A stretch of 64,000 nt of DNA, from NCBI GenBank assembly GCA_001602455.1, contig CP012157.1, forward strand, positions 987,733-1,051,732, in the 5' to 3' direction. The first letter of the stretch is position 1. Every line of letters begins with the position of its first letter. The position numbers and the translations under genes are program-made. This stretch comes from Betaproteobacteria bacterium UKL13-2. GTDB taxonomy: Bacteria; Pseudomonadota; Gammaproteobacteria; Burkholderiales; Usitatibacteraceae. The notes beneath the pieces were generated by a model that saw only the letters and a program-made list of their open reading frames with translations, was not told the origin of the DNA and made no database searches. Positions 16,032 to 24,602 of the stretch are shown piece after piece.

Positions 16032-17348
16032 CTACTCCGCAGGCTTCGAAACTTTCGCCTTGCCATCGCGCATTTCGACGAGGGGCAAGGCGCGCATAAA
16101 GTGATTGCCATCGAGCGAGATGCGCCCCGTGACGCCGTCGATGGGTGCGAACGGTTGTTTGGCGTTGCTGCGTGGTGTGGGGAGTGGCTTACTCGAAACA
16201 ACCCCTTTTTCTGCGGCTGGTGCCGAGGGCGCACTACTGACTAACGCAAAGATAATGCGCCATGCATCGATCCCAAGGGCGTAGAGCCGCTCGTACTCAG
16301 TCGGCATCGCCTCTTGCGGACGCGGGTACACCATCACGGCAGAATGATCGCGTTCGACGAACCACGGAATTTCGGGATACTTGACGCTATCTAAATCTAG
16401 GTTTTCGACTGTGTTGGCGCGCGGGTCGAACGTTTGTGCCGTCGCAAAAACAGGTAGACCTTGCGGCAAGTAGGGGCGGGCAAACCTTGCGACTGGCATA
16501 TCGGCGGCAAGGAAAACTACATCTGCCTTCGCAGCGTCCGACTTCCCCATGGCCGCTTTCAGTTTAGGCCCATCACTGAGGTTGCCAGAAAAAACAATGC
16601 GCGCTGCAATTGTGCCACCCTGTTTGATCCATTCCTTTTCGAACGCGTCCTGAATGCGCTTTGCGAGCGCTGTATTGCTGTGGACAATCGCTGCGTTGCG
16701 AAAGCCTTCGCCTGCTGCGGCGCGCGCGGCGAGGCGTGCATCCCAATCGAGTGACAGCGAAATATAGAAAAAATTGTTTGCATGATCGCGGGCAGAATCT
16801 GACGGCATATTAAGCGCCAGCGTTGGCAGATAACTGGACTCTCGTGAGACCGTGGCGGCACCGTCGCGGGTGAGCCCGCCGACGATGGCTACAGCGCCAT
16901 CGGCTGCGGCCTTGCGGTACATCGCAGCGGTTGACGCCGCTTCATCTTCGGCCAGATAAACACGCGCTTCAAATTGCTCCTTACCGCTAAAGTCGGCTGC
17001 GGCCAAAAATCCGGCGCGTGCGGCTTCGGCGGCCTTGCCCAGTGCTTGCGAAGACAACGGCAAAATCAGCGCAATCGATTTGGGCTTAGTGACCGGCTTG
17101 TCTGGCGCTTTGGTCGCATCAGGTGTGGCATCTTTTTCGCCCAGTTTGCTGGGTACGCTGCCAACCGGCCCGGCGGGGAGCACCTGTGCGTCGGCAAGAG
17201 GCCGCGGCGCGAGCGGTTTTTCTTGCGATACTGCCGGTATGGCAGCGGTGACTGCCAGCACAGTGACCAGACGCATCGCGACCTGCGCCGCATCGCGAGC
17301 CGTGCGGCGCACACAACTTCCGACCCAATCATGCCACGAGTTCATCAA
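16032..17348 (-). CDS. lpoA: LpoA-like penicillin-binding protein activator
   Basis: This protein of up to 438 residues has the periplasmic-binding-protein fold of the LpoA C-terminal domain, which activates PBP1a in Gram-negatives. Visible are SIALILPLSSQALGKAAEAARAGFLAA, AIVGGLTRDGAATVSRES, the repeated Rossmann-like strands and the end GVTGRISLDGNHFMRALPLVEM. No lipobox is seen. A better signal peptide starts at the internal Met 25 (MRLVTVLAVTAAIPAVSQ, start at 17276), which would also widen the gap to the divergent rsmI from 12 to 84 bp. The N-terminal TPR domain of enterobacterial LpoA is absent, as is common outside Gammaproteobacteria. Confidence 0.85.
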   Translation of the reverse strand: MMNSWHDWVGSCVRRTARDAAQVAMRLVTVLAVTAAIPAVSQEKPLAPRPLADAQVLPAGPVGSVPSKLGEKDATPDATKAPDKPVTKPKSIALILPLSSQALGKAAEAARAGFLAAADFSGKEQFEARVYLAEDEAASTAAMYRKAAADGAVAIVGGLTRDGAATVSRESSYLPTLALNMPSDSARDHANNFFYISLSLDWDARLAARAAAGEGFRNAAIVHSNTALAKRIQDAFEKEWIKQGGTIAARIVFSGNLSDGPKLKAAMGKSDAAKADVVFLAADMPVARFARPYLPQGLPVFATAQTFDPRANTVENLDLDSVKYPEIPWFVERDHSAVMVYPRPQEAMPTEYERLYALGIDAWRIIFALVSSAPSAPAAEKGVVSSKPLPTPRSNAKQPFAPIDGVTGRISLDGNHFMRALPLVEMRDGKAKVSKPAE

Positions 17349-17360
17349 TAGTAGCCGCTT

Positions 17361-18254
17361 ATGCCAATCGACGGGGAAACAAACGCAAAACTTGAGCCTG
17401 CATTATATGTGGTCGCCACCCCCATCGGGAATCTGGCCGATATCAGTGAGCGGGCGCTGGATGTGTTGAAGCGCGTCGATGTTGTTGCGGCAGAAGACAC
17501 GCGCAACACGCAGTCGCTCCTGATGCAATACGGTGTTAAGGCACGCTTGATTGCGGTACACGACCACAATGAGACGCACGCGGCGGATGGTGTGGTTAAG
17601 CTAATCACCGAGGGCAAGAGTGTGGCGCTGGTGACCGACGCCGGCACGCCGGCCATCAGCGACCCCGGTGCGAGGGTGGTCGCAGCCGTCCACGCTGCGA
17701 GTTTGAAGGTTGTGCCAATACCGGGTGCCTCTGCAGTGGTCGCTGCGGTGTCAGCAAGCGGGGAAGGCGAGGGCGGCTTTCTCTTTCACGGTTTCCTACC
17801 GACCAAGACCGGTGATCGAAAGCGTGCGTTAGCGGCGCTTTATCCACTCGGCTATCCGATCGTGCTCTACGAGTCGCCGCATCGAATTGTGGAGTCGATG
17901 ACCGACATTGCAGCAGTGTTCGGCGCAAGCCGCGAGGTCGTCATCTGTAGAGAGATCACAAAGAAGTTTGAAACGATCAAACGGGTGCTGTTGGCAGACG
18001 CGGTTGCTTGGCTCGAAAGTGACAGCAATCAGCAGCGTGGCGAGTTTGTGTTGGTACTCACAAAGCCCAATCAGGATGCGGCGATTGAGGCAAAAACGGC
18101 TGAAGCGGCAACACTGGAGCGCACCTTGCGAATCCTGCTTGCCGAGTTACCGGTCAAACAAGCCGTGGCGATGGCGGTACAACTAACGAGTGAAAAGAAG
18201 AACACTGTTTACGAATTGGCGCTGAAAATCCGCGATGAATTGTCGGACGTCTAA
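17361..18254 (+). CDS. rsmI: 16S rRNA (cytidine1402-2'-O)-methyltransferase
   Basis: This 297-residue SAM-dependent enzyme of the tetrapyrrole-methylase fold modifies C1402 of 16S rRNA at the 2'-hydroxyl. Diagnostic segments are LYVVATPIGNLADISERAL, AEDTRNTQSLL, ALVTDAGTPAISDPGARVV, PIPGASAVVAAVSASG, FHGFLPTK and YESPHRIVESM. The C-terminal region is normal. It is divergent from lpoA, the usual arrangement, and its 3' end comes 22 bp before pyrC. Confidence 0.95.
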   Translation: MPIDGETNAKLEPALYVVATPIGNLADISERALDVLKRVDVVAAEDTRNTQSLLMQYGVKARLIAVHDHNETHAADGVVKLITEGKSVALVTDAGTPAISDPGARVVAAVHAASLKVVPIPGASAVVAAVSASGEGEGGFLFHGFLPTKTGDRKRALAALYPLGYPIVLYESPHRIVESMTDIAAVFGASREVVICREITKKFETIKRVLLADAVAWLESDSNQQRGEFVLVLTKPNQDAAIEAKTAEAATLERTLRILLAELPVKQAVAMAVQLTSEKKNTVYELALKIRDELSDV

Positions 18255-18264
18255 CGCACACTTT

Positions 18265-18270
18265 TATAAT
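18265..18270 (+). promoter_or_regulatory. TATAAT -10 element immediately before pyrC
   Basis: A consensus TATAAT lies only 6 bp upstream of the pyrC ATG (18277). If used, transcription would begin at or next to the start codon and give a leaderless mRNA. No good -35 is present at 17 bp (TTGTCG is 19 bp away), so this may be chance. Confidence 0.3.
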
Positions 18271-18276
18271 ATCGAC

Positions 18277-19320
18277 ATGCAAACTCATATCCAATCACTT
18301 ACCATCACCCGACCCGACGACTGGCATCTCCACGTTCGCGACGGTGTGGCGCTTCAAGCGGCTTTACCCCACACGGTTCGCCAATTTGCGCGTGCCATCA
18401 TCATGCCGAATCTAAAGCCGCCGGTTCGCTCCGTGGCCGATGCGGCCGCGTATCGCGAGCGCATTATTGCGGCAATTCCGCCGGGTATGAGCTTTGAGCC
18501 GCTGATGACGCTCTACCTTACCGACAATACAACCCCTGAAGAAATATTGGCGGCGAAGGCATCAGGATTTGTCAAGGCAGTGAAGTACTACCCGGCGGGT
18601 GCCACGACCAATTCTGATTCGGGCGTCACCGACATTCGTAAATGTGACGCAGTGTTTGAAGCAATGCAGCAGGTGGATCTGCCGCTGCTGCTGCACGGGG
18701 AGGTGACGGGTGATGATATCGACGTGTTTGACCGCGAGAAAGTTTTTCTTGAAAAACATCTGACCCCGCTTGTGCGACACTTTCCGAAACTGCGTATTGT
18801 TCTTGAACACATTACCACTGCAAATTCGGTGCAATTTGTGCTCGCAGCCAATGACAACGTTGCCGCCACCATCACGCCGCAACATCTACTGTTCAGTCGC
18901 AATGCGATTTTCAAAGGCGGCATACGCCCACACTTTTTTTGTTTGCCGATCTTGAAGCGCGAAGAACATCGCTTGGCGTTAATGCAGGCGGCCACATCTG
19001 GCAACCCGAAATTTTTCTTAGGCACTGATAGCGCACCGCATACCAAGAACAGCAAAGAGTCCTGCTGTGGCGCGGCTGGCTGTTTTTCGGGATTGCACGC
19101 ACTCGAGCTTTACGCCGAGGCGTTTGAAAGTGTTGGCGCGCTGGAAAAACTAGAAGCCTTTGCGAGTTTTTACGGGCCGGACTTTTACCAGTTGCCGCGC
19201 AATACTGGCACTGTCACGCTGAACAAAACCACATGGCGGATTCCAGATGAGCTGCCATTCACAGAATCCGGTCTGGTGCCATTGCGGGCAGGCGAAGAGC
19301 TGACATGGTTGATGGCCTAA
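18277..19320 (+). CDS. pyrC: dihydroorotase
   Basis: This 347-residue class II dihydroorotase closes carbamoyl-aspartate to dihydroorotate in pyrimidine synthesis. The binuclear zinc site is complete: DDWHLHVRD (HxH), the carbamylated Lys in FVKAVKYYPAGAT, LLLHGEVT, VLEHITT and LGTDSAPH. The ATG at 18277 (MQTHIQSL) matches the family start; an upstream in-frame ATG at 18235 would overlap rsmI. The last 16 bp overlap the DUF3025 gene. The length is normal. Confidence 0.95.
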   Translation: MQTHIQSLTITRPDDWHLHVRDGVALQAALPHTVRQFARAIIMPNLKPPVRSVADAAAYRERIIAAIPPGMSFEPLMTLYLTDNTTPEEILAAKASGFVKAVKYYPAGATTNSDSGVTDIRKCDAVFEAMQQVDLPLLLHGEVTGDDIDVFDREKVFLEKHLTPLVRHFPKLRIVLEHITTANSVQFVLAANDNVAATITPQHLLFSRNAIFKGGIRPHFFCLPILKREEHRLALMQAATSGNPKFFLGTDSAPHTKNSKESCCGAAGCFSGLHALELYAEAFESVGALEKLEAFASFYGPDFYQLPRNTGTVTLNKTTWRIPDELPFTESGLVPLRAGEELTWLMA

Positions 19321-20126
19321 TCGGTGATTGGATCGCGGTTCGCAAGCAACTTGAAGGTCCATGTTTTGCGAGTGTGCGTAATGTACTGTCGGCCTTAGAT
19401 TCACAACACTGGCCTAATCTGGATGCGCTGAATGCCATCAGCGACTCAAGCCGCATACGTCATGGCCACCATCAACGGTTGAGATTTGTACCGCCACTGC
19501 ACGGCGGTAGCGCGATGTCCTATGAGACACAGATTGCCGCCACTGGCGAGGTGCCGACACGCCAAAATATGCACGATCTTTTTAACGCGCTGCAGTGGCT
19601 TTCGTTTCCAAGATTAAAAAGCGCCATCAATACTGAACACGTTAAACGATTGCAGGTGGGCGGAACACATGAAGCGAAGTCGCGCTCCAAGGCTCGCGAT
19701 GTGTTAACCATGTTTGATGAGAGTGGTGTAATCATTAGTTCGACCGATGTTTCGCTGCTTGATCTTCTCCGCGAATTTCAATGGAAGAGACTTTTTATCG
19801 AACGCCGTGCGGACGTCATGGCGCATATGCACTTTGTCGTGGTAGGTCACGGCTTGATGGAGAAAGCGCTGCGACCGTTCATTGGAATCACGGGCAAAGC
19901 AATCTTGCTGAAGATGGATGTTTCGACATATTGCGATACCGCGAGACTCGACCAATGTGCTGCGGCATGGATAGAGAACGCATCAAATCTGCTGACGGCG
20001 ACGTCGCTATCGCCGATTCCGCTGCTCGGTATTCCGGGCTGGGATGCGCGTAATGAAGATGCCAACTTTTACGACAATACCGACTATTTTCGGCGAGGGC
20101 GCCAATGTCGGCGCACCGTAACCTGA
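19305..20126 (+). CDS. DUF3025 family protein
   Basis: This 273-residue protein starts within the pyrC 3' end (overlap 16 bp). Family features are FVPPLHGGSAMSYETQIAATGEVPTRQNMHDLFNALQWLSFPRLK near residues 60-105, KSRSKARDVLTMFDESGVII, and IPLLGIPGWDARNEDANFYDN at the C-terminus. The pyrC-DUF3025 pairing is common in Betaproteobacteria. No catalytic motif or biochemical role is known; the protein has no signal peptide and is probably cytosolic. Confidence 0.85.
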   Translation: MVDGLIGDWIAVRKQLEGPCFASVRNVLSALDSQHWPNLDALNAISDSSRIRHGHHQRLRFVPPLHGGSAMSYETQIAATGEVPTRQNMHDLFNALQWLSFPRLKSAINTEHVKRLQVGGTHEAKSRSKARDVLTMFDESGVIISSTDVSLLDLLREFQWKRLFIERRADVMAHMHFVVVGHGLMEKALRPFIGITGKAILLKMDVSTYCDTARLDQCAAAWIENASNLLTATSLSPIPLLGIPGWDARNEDANFYDNTDYFRRGRQCRRTVT

Positions 20127-20192
20127 ATAATTCACCGCTCGTCCGTAGCGAAGTAGGTAAGCCGAAAAATCCTGCGTGAGATAATCGACATG

Positions 20193-20537
20193 GAAGCTCA
20201 CCAGACAGTCGCTGTGTACTTGTTACATAGAGGAAGGTCCGGACTCCACAGGGCAGGGTAGTGGGTAACGCCCATCCACCGCGAGGTGAGGATTAGAGCA
20301 ACAGAGACGAGTCGTTCGCAGTGTTTCGCGAGCGGGTGAAACGGGCAATCTCTACTCGGAGCAAACCCAAATAGGCAGGCGCGAAGCATGCAGTGCGGTG
20401 CTTTGCCGGTGGTCCGCCGGATGCCTGCGGGTAGGGTGCTAGAGGCGTACGGTAACGTGCGTTCGAGATGAATGACTGTCATACCGCAGGGCGCAAGTTC
20501 TGCGGCGTAACAGAATCCGGCCTATCGGTGAGCTTCC
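20193..20537 (+). ncRNA. rnpB: RNase P RNA, bacterial type A
   Basis: This is the catalytic RNA of ribonuclease P, which trims tRNA 5' ends. The 5' end GAAGCTCACCAGACAGTCGC pairs with the 3' end GGTGAGCTTCC (helix P1), as in type A RNAs. The conserved core segments GAGGAAGGTCCGGACTCC, CAGGGCAG, the P4-region GAAACGGGCAATC, AGAGGCGTACGG-like sequence and ACAGAATCCGGCCTATCGG are all present in order. Ends are approximate to a few bases. It lies directly after the pyrC-DUF3025 pair and upstream of mraZ. Confidence 0.95.
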
Positions 20538-20563
20538 ACTTTCTTGTTCAGCGTGACGTGTAG

Positions 20564-20704
20564 ATGTCCCAACCAAAACGGCACATCAATGCCGATATCA
20601 CATACAAGAAAAACACGCGCAAGAAGGCGCTGCCGCGATTGATCGCAAGGTGCGCCCCGACCCATGCGTCCGCAACATTACATCGCGCCATCGGGGCCAT
20701 TTAA
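20564..20704 (+). CDS. possible small basic protein, 46 residues
   Basis: An ATG 27 bp after rnpB opens a 46-codon frame (MSQPKRHINADITYKKNTRK...) rich in Lys/Arg and ending at TAA. No Shine-Dalgarno stands out and no family is recognised. It may be chance; it is listed because the frame is the only one in an otherwise gene-free 575-bp gap and has a composition unlike the AT-rich stretch after it. Confidence 0.2.
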   Translation: MSQPKRHINADITYKKNTRKKALPRLIARCAPTHASATLHRAIGAI

Positions 20705-20923
20705 CACCCTTGCACGGGATGGTTATGCGGCGCGTAGGTGACAAGGCAGCGTATTTGTTTGTTTAATGTATAAAATTACAGTAATTGCCTGATTTTTCAG
20801 CGAAATTGTTGCGAAACTACTTTAGGTATTAGTGCTATATGCCTAATTATCAACGGAGTTTTCCACAGGCTATTTCGTATCAACAAAATACGCTAAGTCC
20901 CTGAACCATAAAGAAAAAATCTC
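20705..20923. other. AT-rich stretch between rnpB and the mra promoter
   Basis: No protein gene is seen. From about 20755 the sequence becomes markedly AT-rich (TTGTTTGTTTAATGTATAAA, TTACAGTAATTGCC, TTAGTGCTATATGCC) and it ends in an intrinsic terminator. This could be the body of an unannotated small RNA, the upstream activating region of the mra promoter, or both. I found no known RNA family in it. Confidence 0.35.
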
Positions 20924-20951
20924 AAAAACCCGCTTGACTGCGGGTTTTTTG
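20924..20951 (+). terminator. intrinsic terminator upstream of mraZ
   Basis: A stem AAACCCGC / GCGGGTTT with the 6-base loop TTGACT is followed by a run of T. It faces the dcw cluster and would stop transcripts coming from the rnpB side. Its loop doubles as the -35 hexamer of the mra promoter. Confidence 0.85.
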
Positions 20952-20962
20952 TTGCCTATAGT
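20934..20962 (+). promoter_or_regulatory. sigma-70 promoter of the dcw cluster (Pmra)
   Basis: TTGACT (20934-20939), a 17-bp spacer and TATAGT (20957-20962) differ from consensus by one base each. The expected start near 20969 precedes three MraZ boxes and a leader of about 145 nt before mraZ. The -35 lies in the loop, and part of the spacer in the right stem, of the intrinsic terminator. Confidence 0.75.
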
Positions 20963-20971
20963 GTCCACAAG

Positions 20972-20996
20972 TGGTGAAAAGTGGGAATAAAGGGTG
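20972..20996 (+). promoter_or_regulatory. MraZ operator: three 5-bp boxes at 10-bp spacing
   Basis: TGGTG (20972-20976), TGGGA (20982-20986) and GGGTG (20992-20996) are direct repeats with 5-bp spacers, the known TGGGN-N5 pattern bound by MraZ. The position just after the predicted transcription start fits autorepression of the dcw operon by its first product. Only the central box is a perfect match. Confidence 0.7.
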
Positions 20997-21113
20997 TTTT
21001 CCTGCTTTTTCGGCCGTTTGGTGTGCGACCGGTGTCTGGCTGAAGGTTGGAAGCTGGGTTTGCAGCGCCCATCGGTTTTGCAGTGTGGTCACTGTTTCTA
21101 AGGACTTGCAGAC

Positions 21114-21557
21114 GTGTTTCAGGGTGCATCACAAATCAATCTAGACGCTAAGGGCCGACTCGCCGTGCCGGTGAAACACCGTGAGGCCTTGGCGGCGCCA
21201 TCTGCCGGGCGATTGGTGATGACTGCACATCCGCATAAGTGTGTGTTGCTCTACCCGGAAGCCAATTGGGAGCCGATTCGTCAACGCGTAATGACCTTTC
21301 CATCTCTCGATGCGACCGCATCAGTTTGGAAGCGCATGCTGATTGGCTTCGCGGAGAACACCACGCTCGATAATGCTGGGCGCATTTTGCTCTCACCCGA
21401 GTTGCGTACGTTTGCGGGTATTGAAAAGCAACTCATGTTTGTCGGTCAAGGCACCCACTTTGAAGTGTGGTCGCTCAACGCTTGGAACGAACAAATCGCC
21501 GCCCTCACATCGGGCGCTGCCGGGCTACCGCCGGGCACCGAGAATTTCTCTCTCTAG
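21114..21557 (+). CDS. mraZ: division/cell wall cluster transcriptional repressor MraZ
   Basis: This 147-residue DNA-binding protein, built from two SpoVT/AbrB-like halves, represses its own operon. The start [24 protein letters not shown] is diagnostic, including the DxKGR motif; the second half repeats it as [15 protein letters not shown]. In this family an oligomeric ring contacts repeated TGGGN boxes, which are present at 20972-20996. It is first in the dcw cluster, 9 bp before rsmH. Confidence 0.95.
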   Translation: MFQGASQINLDAKGRLAVPVKHREALAAPSAGRLVMTAHPHKCVLLYPEANWEPIRQRVMTFPSLDATASVWKRMLIGFAENTTLDNAGRILLSPELRTFAGIEKQLMFVGQGTHFEVWSLNAWNEQIAALTSGAAGLPPGTENFSL

Positions 21558-21565
21558 AGGATCGA

Positions 21566-22519
21566 GTGAATGAGCATTTCCACACCACCGTTCTCCTCGA
21601 TGAAGCGGTGTCGGCTCTGTGTATTCGTGAATCCGAGAGTCGTGAAAACGGTACTTACGTCGATTGCACATTTGGTCGTGGTGGCCACTCGCGCCGCATT
21701 CTTGAATCGTTGGGAGGCAAAGGCAGGTTGATTGCAATTGATCGCGATGTTGCAGCGATAGAAGCGTGTGACATCAATGATCCAAGGTTTACGTTGCACC
21801 ACGCACCGATGAGTGAAATCTCGCAGGTGCTTGACGAATCAGGCGTTGAAAAAGTTGATGGTGTGTTGGCGGACTTAGGTGTGTCATCACCGCAGCTTGA
21901 TGATGGACAAAGGGGGTTCTCGTTTCGGTTTGATGCGCCGCTCGATATGCGGATGGATCAAACACAAGGCGAGACGGTGGCAGATTGGTTGGCGAGAGCG
22001 GACGAACAAGAAATAGGGGAGGTCATCTGGCGCTATGGTGAAGAACGGTTTGCTAAGGCCATTGCAAGAAAGGTTGTTGCGGCAAGGGGCGCCGGACGTT
22101 TACGGACGACGGGCGAGCTTGCCAAACTCGTGGGTGAAACCGTCCGCACACGCGAGCCGGGCTTCAACCCAGCGACCCGCACGTTTCAAGCTCTTCGGAT
22201 TTTCATCAATCAAGAGCTTGAAGAAGTAGAGACGATGTTGCCGCAGGCGGTATCTCGCCTAGCGGTCGGAGGTAGGTTGGTGGTGATTAGTTTTCATTCG
22301 TTGGAAGACCGGATCGTGAAGCGCTTCATGCAGTCTGCATCGCGCAAGGATTCGCTTCCCTCGGATTTCCCGATTCGTGCCAATGAAATCGATGAAGCGA
22401 CCCTGGTGCCAGTGGGCCGGGTGGTCAAAGCGAGCGACGCCGAAGTGGCAGCCAATCCGCGTGCGCGCTCTGCGGTAATGCGTGTCGCCGAACGCACGAC
22501 GGTCGAGGCGCGTCAATGA
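21566..22519 (+). CDS. rsmH: 16S rRNA (cytosine1402-N4)-methyltransferase
   Basis: This 317-residue SAM-dependent enzyme methylates N4 of C1402, the same nucleotide that RsmI modifies at the 2'-O. Diagnostic segments are [92 protein letters not shown] and [16 protein letters not shown]. The GTG at 21566 is chosen: it is preceded by AGAGG at proper spacing and begins VNEHFHTTV. The 3' end overlaps ftsL as ATGA. Confidence 0.95.
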   Translation: MNEHFHTTVLLDEAVSALCIRESESRENGTYVDCTFGRGGHSRRILESLGGKGRLIAIDRDVAAIEACDINDPRFTLHHAPMSEISQVLDESGVEKVDGVLADLGVSSPQLDDGQRGFSFRFDAPLDMRMDQTQGETVADWLARADEQEIGEVIWRYGEERFAKAIARKVVAARGAGRLRTTGELAKLVGETVRTREPGFNPATRTFQALRIFINQELEEVETMLPQAVSRLAVGGRLVVISFHSLEDRIVKRFMQSASRKDSLPSDFPIRANEIDEATLVPVGRVVKASDAEVAANPRARSAVMRVAERTTVEARQ

Positions 22520-22824
22520 CACGTCTGAACATACTGTTGCTGGTGATACTAATTTTCTGCGCACTCTCGGTCGTGACCTCGCAGCATCAGGCGCGCAAGG
22601 CGTTCATTGAGTTGCAATCGGAAAAAGAGCGTGAATCGAAGCTAGATCAGGAATGGCGCGAACTCCAGATTGAAAGCCAAACACTTGGCACGCATAAACG
22701 TATTGAACAAAAGGCATCCAAGGAATTGGGGATGACCTTACCTGACCCCAAAAAAACGGTGATGGTCAATCTTGACCGCTCCACGAATGCGGCGCCCTCT
22801 CAGCCCGCTGGAGCGGCGAAATGA
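22516..22824 (+). CDS. ftsL: cell division protein FtsL
   Basis: This 102-residue bitopic protein of the divisome FtsQLB subcomplex has one N-terminal membrane helix ([22 protein letters not shown]), then a periplasmic coiled coil ([28 protein letters not shown]) and the conserved [12 protein letters not shown] end. The start overlaps rsmH by 4 bases and the stop overlaps ftsI by 4, so translation is coupled. The length and position leave little doubt despite low sequence conservation. Confidence 0.92.
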   Translation: MTRLNILLLVILIFCALSVVTSQHQARKAFIELQSEKERESKLDQEWRELQIESQTLGTHKRIEQKASKELGMTLPDPKKTVMVNLDRSTNAAPSQPAGAAK

Positions 22825-24602
22825 ACCACGCGAGTAAGAAAATTCAGGCGCATCAACTCCGCTTAAAGCTGGAAGGGTGGCGTTCTCGTTTGACCCTGCT
22901 TGCCTGCCTCACCTTGTTTTTAGTGTTGTTCGGTCGTGCGTTTTACTTGCAAGGCATGAACAACGACTTTCTACAGGCAAAGGGCGAATCACGCTTTGTT
23001 CGTGTGGTCGATATGCCCGCCTCTCGGGGGGCCGTATTGGATCGTAACGGCAAACCACTCGCCATCTCAACCCCGGTCGAATCGATTTGGGCAAGCCCTG
23101 CCGATATGGATACAGACGACAAACTAGTCGTCAAATTGGCGTTCGCGCTTGGTGTAGAAAAACGATTTGTCGCCGAAAAGCTCGCTGACAAAGAAAAGAA
23201 CTTTGTTTGGTTGCGTCGGCAGTTGTCGCCCGAACAAGCGGCGCGGGTGATGGCGCTCAAGGTTCCGGGCGTGTTCCAACAGCGCGAATACCGGCGTTTT
23301 TATCCGGCTGGTGATGTCACCGCGCATGTCATTGGCTTCACTGGCATGGACGACCAGGGCCAAGAGGGGATCGAACTCGCGCAACAGGAGGCGCTCGCAG
23401 GCGCACCCGGCCAGCGACGTGTCATCAAGGACCGCAAGGGACGCATTGTTGAAGACCTCGAAAGCCTCAAGGTTCCGCGCGATGGCAAACCCTTGAAACT
23501 GTCTATCGACGAACGCTATCAGTACCTAGCGCATCGCGAGTTGAAGGCAGCCGTCGAAGCCAACCGTGCGAAAGGTGGTGCGCTGGTCATGCTTGACGCC
23601 AAGACGGGCGAAGTCTTGGCGCTGGTGAATATGCCTGACTTCAACCCCAATAACCGCGCCAACTTCAAAGCCGCGCAAATGCGCAACCGCAGTGTGACCG
23701 ATACGTTTGAACCAGGCTCGACGTTCAAGCCATTCGCTGTTGCAGCCGCGCTCGAAGCCGGTATCGTAAAACCAAATACGGTGATCCAAATCGGCAGCGG
23801 CCTCATGATCGGCGGTCACAACATCACTGATACGCACCCGCAGGCGCAATTGTCAGTCGCCGAAATTATCCAGAAGTCGTCAAACATTGGCACCGCCAAG
23901 ATGGCATTGCAACTTCCATCCGAGACACTTTGGAATTTGTACAACGAACTCGGTTTTGGATCGATGCCCCGCACCGGGTTCCCAGGCGAGGCAAGTGGGC
24001 GTCTTCGCCCGGTCAAGACTTGGAAGCCAATTGAACAAGCGACGATGTCGTACGGCTATGGTGTATCAGTCTCGGCCTTGCAGATGGCGCGTGCTTATAC
24101 GCTGTTTACGAATGATGGTGTGCTACTTCCCGTGACATTCAGCAAACGCGAGGCGGATGTCATTGGCAAGCAAGTCCTTTCCGCAGCCACCGCAAGAACC
24201 ATGGCCGCGATGCTCGAAACCGTGACGCAGCAAGGCGGCACCGCCACCAAGGGGCAGGTGCCAGGTTATCGAGTGGCCGGTAAGACCGGGACGGCGCGTA
24301 AGTTGATAAATGGTCAATATTCAAAATCGCAATACCTTTCGTCTTTTGTGGGCTACGGGCCAGCGTCGAATCCGCGCTTCATTTTGGCGGTGACAGTTGA
24401 TGAGCCTTCAGCCGGCAAGATTTATGGCGGCGAGGTATCCGCGCCGGTGTTCTCAAATGTGATGGCGCAATCGCTACGGATGGCGGGGGTTCCACCCGAC
24501 GTGCCAAATTTCGCCGATGCGACCAAACCAACACCCATCAAGGCGGCCACTGCGGTTGGCAACCCGGTAGCGAGCGTAGTCAATTTAAAGGAACGCGGAT
24601 GA
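22821..24602 (+). CDS. ftsI: peptidoglycan D,D-transpeptidase FtsI (PBP3)
   Basis: This 593-residue class B penicillin-binding protein cross-links septal peptidoglycan together with FtsW. It has a single N-terminal membrane anchor (LTLLACLTLFLVLFGRAFYL), a pedestal domain beginning SRFVRVVDMPASRGAVLDRNGKPLA, and a transpeptidase domain with all three active-site motifs: EPGSTFKPF (SxxK), SSN in IIQKSSNIG, and AGKTGTAR (KTG). It is coupled to ftsL and murE by 4-base overlaps. The length is usual for the family. Confidence 0.95.
   Translation: MNHASKKIQAHQLRLKLEGWRSRLTLLACLTLFLVLFGRAFYLQGMNNDFLQAKGESRFVRVVDMPASRGAVLDRNGKPLAISTPVESIWASPADMDTDDKLVVKLAFALGVEKRFVAEKLADKEKNFVWLRRQLSPEQAARVMALKVPGVFQQREYRRFYPAGDVTAHVIGFTGMDDQGQEGIELAQQEALAGAPGQRRVIKDRKGRIVEDLESLKVPRDGKPLKLSIDERYQYLAHRELKAAVEANRAKGGALVMLDAKTGEVLALVNMPDFNPNNRANFKAAQMRNRSVTDTFEPGSTFKPFAVAAALEAGIVKPNTVIQIGSGLMIGGHNITDTHPQAQLSVAEIIQKSSNIGTAKMALQLPSETLWNLYNELGFGSMPRTGFPGEASGRLRPVKTWKPIEQATMSYGYGVSVSALQMARAYTLFTNDGVLLPVTFSKREADVIGKQVLSAATARTMAAMLETVTQQGGTATKGQVPGYRVAGKTGTARKLINGQYSKSQYLSSFVGYGPASNPRFILAVTVDEPSAGKIYGGEVSAPVFSNVMAQSLRMAGVPPDVPNFADATKPTPIKAATAVGNPVASVVNLKERG

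Noticed and set aside
20198-20482. 94-codon minus-strand frame
   Set aside because: It lies antisense to the RNase P RNA, whose conserved core and P1 pairing are clear.
20840-20880. DnaA box or replication origin near TTTTCCACA
   Set aside because: A single imperfect match with no cluster, and no dnaA, dnaN or gidA nearby.
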